Positions 60,276 through 64,000 of a stretch of DNA of 64,000 bases are shown here, one piece after another. A model generated the notes under the pieces. It was not told where the DNA came from and did not search any database. It saw only the letters and a list, made by a program, of their open reading frames with translations. The DNA comes from Sphingomonas ginsenosidivorax (GTDB lineage Bacteria > Pseudomonadota > Alphaproteobacteria > Sphingomonadales > Sphingomonadaceae), in assembly GCF_007995065.1 (NCBI RefSeq), contig NZ_VOQR01000001.1, forward strand, positions 685,001-749,000, written 5' to 3'. A program made the translations under genes and the position numbers. Within the stretch, counting starts at the first letter, position 1. Each line of letters opens with the position of its first letter.

Positions 60276-61663
60276 ACGTCCTCGATCCGTCTGCAGAGAG
60301 TCCCGTTGCGCATGCCGTGGTCGACGGCGACGGCGTGCTGCGCTCCGCCGATCCTGCGCTGATGACGCTGAACCACCGCGCAGGGGGCGAACTGGGCCGG
60401 CCGCTCGCGGTGCCGGCGATCGCGACGATCGCACGACTTGCACGACGCCTGGGGATCATCGTCTCGCGGGGCGTGGTGGTCGCCGACGACGAGGCCGATA
60501 TCGACCTGTGGGTCCGCGCGCAGCCCGAGGGCGACACCGTCCGGCTCGCGGTCAGCGGCTGGCGCGAGGTCCAGCCTTGGCGCCCGATCGGCCGTGCCAG
60601 CGAGACGCGCGCCGCGTTCCTGCAGGGCGATTCGGACTGGCGCTGGGAAACCGACGCGTCGCTGTGCCTGACCTTCGTGTCGCTCGAGGCCGGGCCGCGG
60701 CATGGCTTCGACGCGTTCGCGCTGCTCGGCCAACCGCTGACCGCGATGTTCGCGCTCGACAGCGCGAGCGACGGCGCGTTGCCGATCCTCGACGCGCTGG
60801 TGCGGCGTCGCGCGATGACCGCGCAACCCGCCCGGCTGCGGGGATCGGACCGGCCGGTGATGCTCAGCGCGGAGGTCCGCCACGATCGGGCGGGCGCGTT
60901 CGCGGGGTTCATCGGCGCCGCGCGGATGGTCGTGGCGGACGCGCCCCCGCCGCCCGCCGAGGCGCCGTTGTCCGCGACCTTCACCGGCGGGCTTGACCGG
61001 GCGCTGCGCGCGCCGCTTGCGCGGATCGTCGCCAACGCCGACAGCATCAACGCGCAGGCCGAAGGGCCGGTGCAGGCGGACTATGCCGACTATGCCGCGG
61101 ACATCGCCAGTGCGGGGCGGCATCTGCTCGAACTGGTCGACGACCTCGTCGACCTGCAGGCGGTCGAGCGGCCCGACTTCACGCTCGCGGTCGAGCGGAT
61201 CGACATGGCCGACGTCGCCCGCCGCGCGGCGGGGCTGCTCAGCGTGCGTGCGGGGAATGCGGACGTCACGATTTCGCGGCCTGCCCTGGGCGAACTCGCC
61301 TGGGCGCTGGGGGATTTCCGCCGCGTGCTGCAGATCCTCGTCAACCTGATCGGCAACGCGGTACGCTATTCGCCGCCGGGATCGCGCGTCGCGGTGGTCG
61401 TCGACTCGGCAGGCGAGCAGGTCAGCGTGACCGTCGCCGACCAGGGCAAGGGCATCGCGACCGAGGACCAGGCGCGGATCTTCGAGAAGTTCGAGCGGGT
61501 CGATCCGACCGAAGCCGGCGGCAATGGCCTCGGCTTGTACATCGCACGGCGCCTGGCGCGGGCGATGCAGGGGGATCTGACGGTCGAGAGCGCACCCGGG
61601 CAGGGCGCGCGGTTCGTACTGACGCTACCGGCGGATACGCCGCGCGGCGAGGATCAGCGCTAG
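60272..61663 (+). CDS. Histidine-kinase-like protein without the phosphoacceptor histidine
   Basis: A 463-residue protein without a transmembrane helix. A PAS-like N-terminal part (about 10-215) is followed by a HisKA-like dimerisation helix pair and an ATP-binding domain. The ATP domain is intact: N box LVNLIGNAVRYSPPG (Asn363), DQGKGI (Asp391), FEKFERV and GGNGLGLYIARRLA. In the H box, LDRALRAPLARI aligns with SHELRTPLNAI, putting Arg243 in the His position (codon CGG, 60998-61000). It could still bind ATP or act as a phosphatase/allosteric partner. Its 3' end overlaps the small convergent gene by 39 bp. Confidence 0.82.
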   Translation: MNVLDPSAESPVAHAVVDGDGVLRSADPALMTLNHRAGGELGRPLAVPAIATIARLARRLGIIVSRGVVVADDEADIDLWVRAQPEGDTVRLAVSGWREVQPWRPIGRASETRAAFLQGDSDWRWETDASLCLTFVSLEAGPRHGFDAFALLGQPLTAMFALDSASDGALPILDALVRRRAMTAQPARLRGSDRPVMLSAEVRHDRAGAFAGFIGAARMVVADAPPPPAEAPLSATFTGGLDRALRAPLARIVANADSINAQAEGPVQADYADYAADIASAGRHLLELVDDLVDLQAVERPDFTLAVERIDMADVARRAAGLLSVRAGNADVTISRPALGELAWALGDFRRVLQILVNLIGNAVRYSPPGSRVAVVVDSAGEQVSVTVADQGKGIATEDQARIFEKFERVDPTEAGGNGLGLYIARRLARAMQGDLTVESAPGQGARFVLTLPADTPRGEDQR

Positions 61664-61828
61664 ACCGAGCACGGCGAGGACCGCACCGCGGTCTGCCCAT
61701 GGCCGCTGGTCGAGCATGAAGCTCGACTGCGGCCAATGGACGTAGCCCAGGCCCTGGCCGATCCACAGCATCCCCATCAGCGCGGCAAGCACGCCGATGA
61801 CGATCAGGACCGGCCGGAGCCTGGTCAT
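61625..61828 (-). CDS. Small membrane protein, unknown function
   Basis: A 67-residue protein with two helices (LRPVLIVIGVLAALMGMLWI and RGAVLAVLGLALILAARR) joined by a polar loop GYVHWPQSSFMLDQRPWAD. Such short proteins are frequent beside gltA in sphingomonads as far as I recall, but no function is known. Its ATG overlaps the gltA stop by one base (TGATG), suggesting reinitiation, and its 3' end overlaps the kinase-like gene by 39 bp. Confidence 0.7.
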   Translation of the reverse strand: MTRLRPVLIVIGVLAALMGMLWIGQGLGYVHWPQSSFMLDQRPWADRGAVLAVLGLALILAARRIRR

Positions 61829-63111
61829 CAGCGCGTGCCGATCGGCGCGTAGTCGCGCTGTGCGGCGCCGCTGTACAGCTGGCGCGGACGACCGATCTTC
61901 TGGTCGGGATCGGTGATCATCTCGTTCCACTGCGCGACCCAGCCGACGGTGCGGGCGAGTGCGAACAGCACGGTGAACATCGAGGTCGGGAAGCCGATCG
62001 CCGACAGGATGACGCCCGAATAGAAGTCGACGTTCGGGAACAGCTTCTTCTCGATGAAGTACGGATCGCTGAGCGCCAGGCGCTCGAGTTCGATCGCGAC
62101 GTCGAACACGGGGTCGGTGACGCCGAGCTCGCCGAGCACTTCCTTGACGGTCGTCTGCATGACCGTCGCGCGCGGATCGTAGTTCTTGTACACGCGGTGG
62201 CCGAAGCCCATCAGGCGGAACGGATCGTTCTTGTCCTTCGCGCGCGCGATGAACTCGGGGATCCGGTCGACGGTGCCAATCTCGCGCAGCATGTTGAGCG
62301 CGGCTTCGTTCGCGCCGCCATGCGCGGGACCCCACAGGCAGGCGATGCCGGCCGCGATGCACGCGAACGGGTTGGCGCCCGACGAACCGGCAAGGCGGAC
62401 GGTCGAGGTCGACGCGTTCTGCTCGTGATCGGCGTGGAGGATGAAGATGCGGTCCATCGCCTTCTCGACGACCGGGTTCACGACATAGGGCTCGGCCGGA
62501 ACGCCGAACGTCATGCGCAGGAAATTGCCCGTGTAGCTGAGCGAATTGTCCGGATACAGGAAGGGCTGGCCGACGCTGTACTTGTACGCCATCGCGGCGA
62601 TCGTCGGCATCTTCGCGATCAGGCGGTGCGACGCGATGACGCGCTGCGCCGGATCGTGGATGTCGGTCGAGTCGTGATAGAAGGCCGACAGCGCGCCGAC
62701 GACGCCGCACATGATCGCCATCGGATGCGCGTCGCGACGGAAGCCGCGGAAGAAGGTCGCGAGCTGCTCGTGCACCATGGTGTGGCGCGTGATTGTGTGC
62801 GTGAAGGTGTCGAGCTCGTCCGCGGTCGGCAGTTCGCCGTTCAGCAGCAGGTAGCAGACCTCCATGAAGTTGGACTGCTCGGCCAGCTCGCCGATCGTGT
62901 AGCCGCGGTGCAGCAGCACGCCTTCGTCGCCGTCGATATAGGTGATGTCGGACTTGCAGCTCGCGGTCGAGGTGAAGCCGGGATCGTAGGTGAACGCGCC
63001 GGTCTGCGCATAGAGCTTGCGGATGTCGATGACGTCCGGGCCGACCGTGCCGGACATGACCGGATAGTCGTTGTCCTTGCCGTTCACGGCCAGGGTTGCG
63101 GTCTCGCTCAT
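61828..63111 (-). CDS. gltA: Citrate synthase (type II)
   Basis: A 427-residue hexameric citrate synthase, the entry of the TCA cycle. Catalytic segments are [28 protein letters not shown] and VDFYSG with the Asp. The N-terminus [11 protein letters not shown] matches the usual proteobacterial form. The ATG at 63111 lies 21 bp after the gltX stop (63135). Upstream on the same strand is gltX, a typical neighbour. Confidence 0.97.
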   Translation of the reverse strand: MSETATLAVNGKDNDYPVMSGTVGPDVIDIRKLYAQTGAFTYDPGFTSTASCKSDITYIDGDEGVLLHRGYTIGELAEQSNFMEVCYLLLNGELPTADELDTFTHTITRHTMVHEQLATFFRGFRRDAHPMAIMCGVVGALSAFYHDSTDIHDPAQRVIASHRLIAKMPTIAAMAYKYSVGQPFLYPDNSLSYTGNFLRMTFGVPAEPYVVNPVVEKAMDRIFILHADHEQNASTSTVRLAGSSGANPFACIAAGIACLWGPAHGGANEAALNMLREIGTVDRIPEFIARAKDKNDPFRLMGFGHRVYKNYDPRATVMQTTVKEVLGELGVTDPVFDVAIELERLALSDPYFIEKKLFPNVDFYSGVILSAIGFPTSMFTVLFALARTVGWVAQWNEMITDPDQKIGRPRQLYSGAAQRDYAPIGTR

Positions 63112-63134
63112 GCTGTTATCCTTCCTTGGAATTC

Positions 63135-64000
63135 TCAGGCCGACGCGCTTTGGTCGGCGATCCGTGCGAGGCTCTCTTCGCGCCCGAGCAGGTCGAGCAC
63201 ATCGAAGATGCCCGGCGACGTCTTGCGTCCCGTCAGCGCGGCGCGAAGCGGCTGTGCGACCTGGCCGAGCTTGACGCCCCGCTCCTCTGCCACACGCCGT
63301 ACCGCGTCTTCGAGCGTCTCCGTATCCCAGTTGTGCACCGCGTCAAGGGCAGCATGGAGATTGGACAGCAACGCTTTCGCTTCGTCGCTCAAAAGCCCCT
63401 TCGCACCGTCGTCCATCGCGATCGGCCGCAGGCTGAACAGGAAGCCCGCACCATCGGCCAGTTCGTTGAGGTTTGCGGCACGCGGTTTCAAAGACGGCAT
63501 CGCGCGCGTCAGCAGGTCGAGCCCGCCATCCGGCAGCGCATGGCCGAGTCGATCGGCGACGAGGCCGGCAAGGCGGGCGTCGTCGGCCTCGCGGATGTAA
63601 TGGCCGTTGAGGTTCTCGAGCTTCTTGAGGTCGAACCGCGACGGGCTCTTGCCGACATGCGCGAGGTCGAACCATTCGACCGCCTGCTCACGGCTGATGA
63701 TCTCGTCGTCGCCGTGTCCCCAGCCGAGCCGGAGCAGGTAATTGTCGAACGCTTCGGGCAGGATGCCCATCTCGTCGCGATACGCCTCGATACCGACCGC
63801 GCCGTGGCGCTTCGACAGCTTCGCGCCGTCCGGGCCGTGGATCAGCGGGATGTGCGCGTAGGTCGGCTCGGGCCATTGCATGGCGCGGTAGATCGGCAGC
63901 TGCCGGAACGCGTTGTTGAGATGATCGTCACCGCGGATGACATGCGTCACGCCCATGTCGTGGTCGTCGACGACGACGGCCAGCATATAGGTCGGCGTGC
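63135..64000 (-). CDS. gltX: Glutamyl-tRNA synthetase, C-terminal part (partial)
   Basis: Only the 3' part (about 288 codons) is in the window; the frame is open through base 64000. It includes [11 protein letters not shown], the KMSKS-like loop [10 protein letters not shown] and the helical anticodon-binding domain ending [12 protein letters not shown]. GltX charges tRNA-Glu and feeds tetrapyrrole synthesis in alphaproteobacteria only indirectly. The 5' end, including the HIGH motif, lies beyond the window. Confidence 0.95.
   Translation of the reverse strand, partial: TPTYMLAVVVDDHDMGVTHVIRGDDHLNNAFRQLPIYRAMQWPEPTYAHIPLIHGPDGAKLSKRHGAVGIEAYRDEMGILPEAFDNYLLRLGWGHGDDEIISREQAVEWFDLAHVGKSPSRFDLKKLENLNGHYIREADDARLAGLVADRLGHALPDGGLDLLTRAMPSLKPRAANLNELADGAGFLFSLRPIAMDDGAKGLLSDEAKALLSNLHAALDAVHNWDTETLEDAVRRVAEERGVKLGQVAQPLRAALTGRKTSPGIFDVLDLLGREESLARIADQSASA

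Noticed and set aside
1..64000. CRISPR array, prophage, insertion sequence, tRNA or rRNA genes
   Set aside because: No spaced direct repeats, integrase, transposase or RNA-gene signatures were seen anywhere in the window.

Overview
This window is chromosomal DNA of a GC-rich alphaproteobacterium, almost certainly Sphingomonas or a close sphingomonad. The strongest pointer is a 420-residue serine palmitoyltransferase (11316-12578) whose catalytic residues fall at the same numbers as in the Sphingomonas paucimobilis enzyme, followed by an acyl carrier protein and a CerR-like reductase. Two TonB-dependent receptors, a DUF2336 protein and the gene orders rplU-rpmA-obgE-proB, ubiB-ubiE/mutM-rpsT-dnaA and secB-murJ-trpS fit that group. 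I see no insertion sequence, prophage, CRISPR array, rRNA or tRNA. Coding density is high, and most longer gaps are filled by palindromic repeats.

Layout. 1-4335: glnE tail, peroxiredoxin, M23 peptidase, erpA, xth and a small outer-membrane protein. 4374-13900: an envelope-lipid neighbourhood with a GNAT-fold acyltransferase (candidate bacterial ceramide synthase), a desaturase, lptG-lptF, a hybrid histidine kinase and spt-acp-cerR. 13995-18479: proB, obgE, a TetR regulator, a GNAT acetyltransferase, rpmA and rplU. 18976-25831: an exported amine oxidase next to a TonB receptor, a small Asp-tailed membrane protein, a PPP phosphatase and an M48 protease. 25836-30616: wecC, wecB, galU and an undecaprenyl-phosphate sugar transferase for surface polysaccharide. 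30613-37044: a reverse-strand run coaBC-dut-hypothetical-thiF-sugar transferase joined by 4-bp stop/start overlaps, plus ubiB and ubiE upstream. 37101-41969: mutM, rpsT, dnaA and a polytopic membrane protein. 41973-47908: trpS, murJ, secB, then a Tim44-like protein, mltA and an Smr protein.

48007-55012 holds a four-gene unit joined by GTGA overlaps (desaturase, PhnD-like protein, serine acetyltransferase, class I amidotransferase), followed by a second TonB receptor and a Tat-exported esterase. 55186-61663 is the most unusual part: a 766-residue membrane-anchored coiled-coil protein, an Hpt domain with Trp in place of the phosphoacceptor His, a membrane protein resembling a cytidylyltransferase/CDP-alcohol transferase fusion that has lost its signatures, a DUF2336 protein, and a histidine-kinase-like protein with an intact ATP lid but Arg where the phosphoacceptor His belongs. 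The window closes with a small membrane protein, gltA and the 3' part of gltX.

The main candidates for undescribed biology are the 55-62 kb cluster of apparent pseudo-signalling proteins, the 48-51 kb operon, four GANTC sites packed into 39 bp upstream of dnaA, and the many unrelated palindromic intergenic elements. Functions come from motif recognition by eye; no database search was run.
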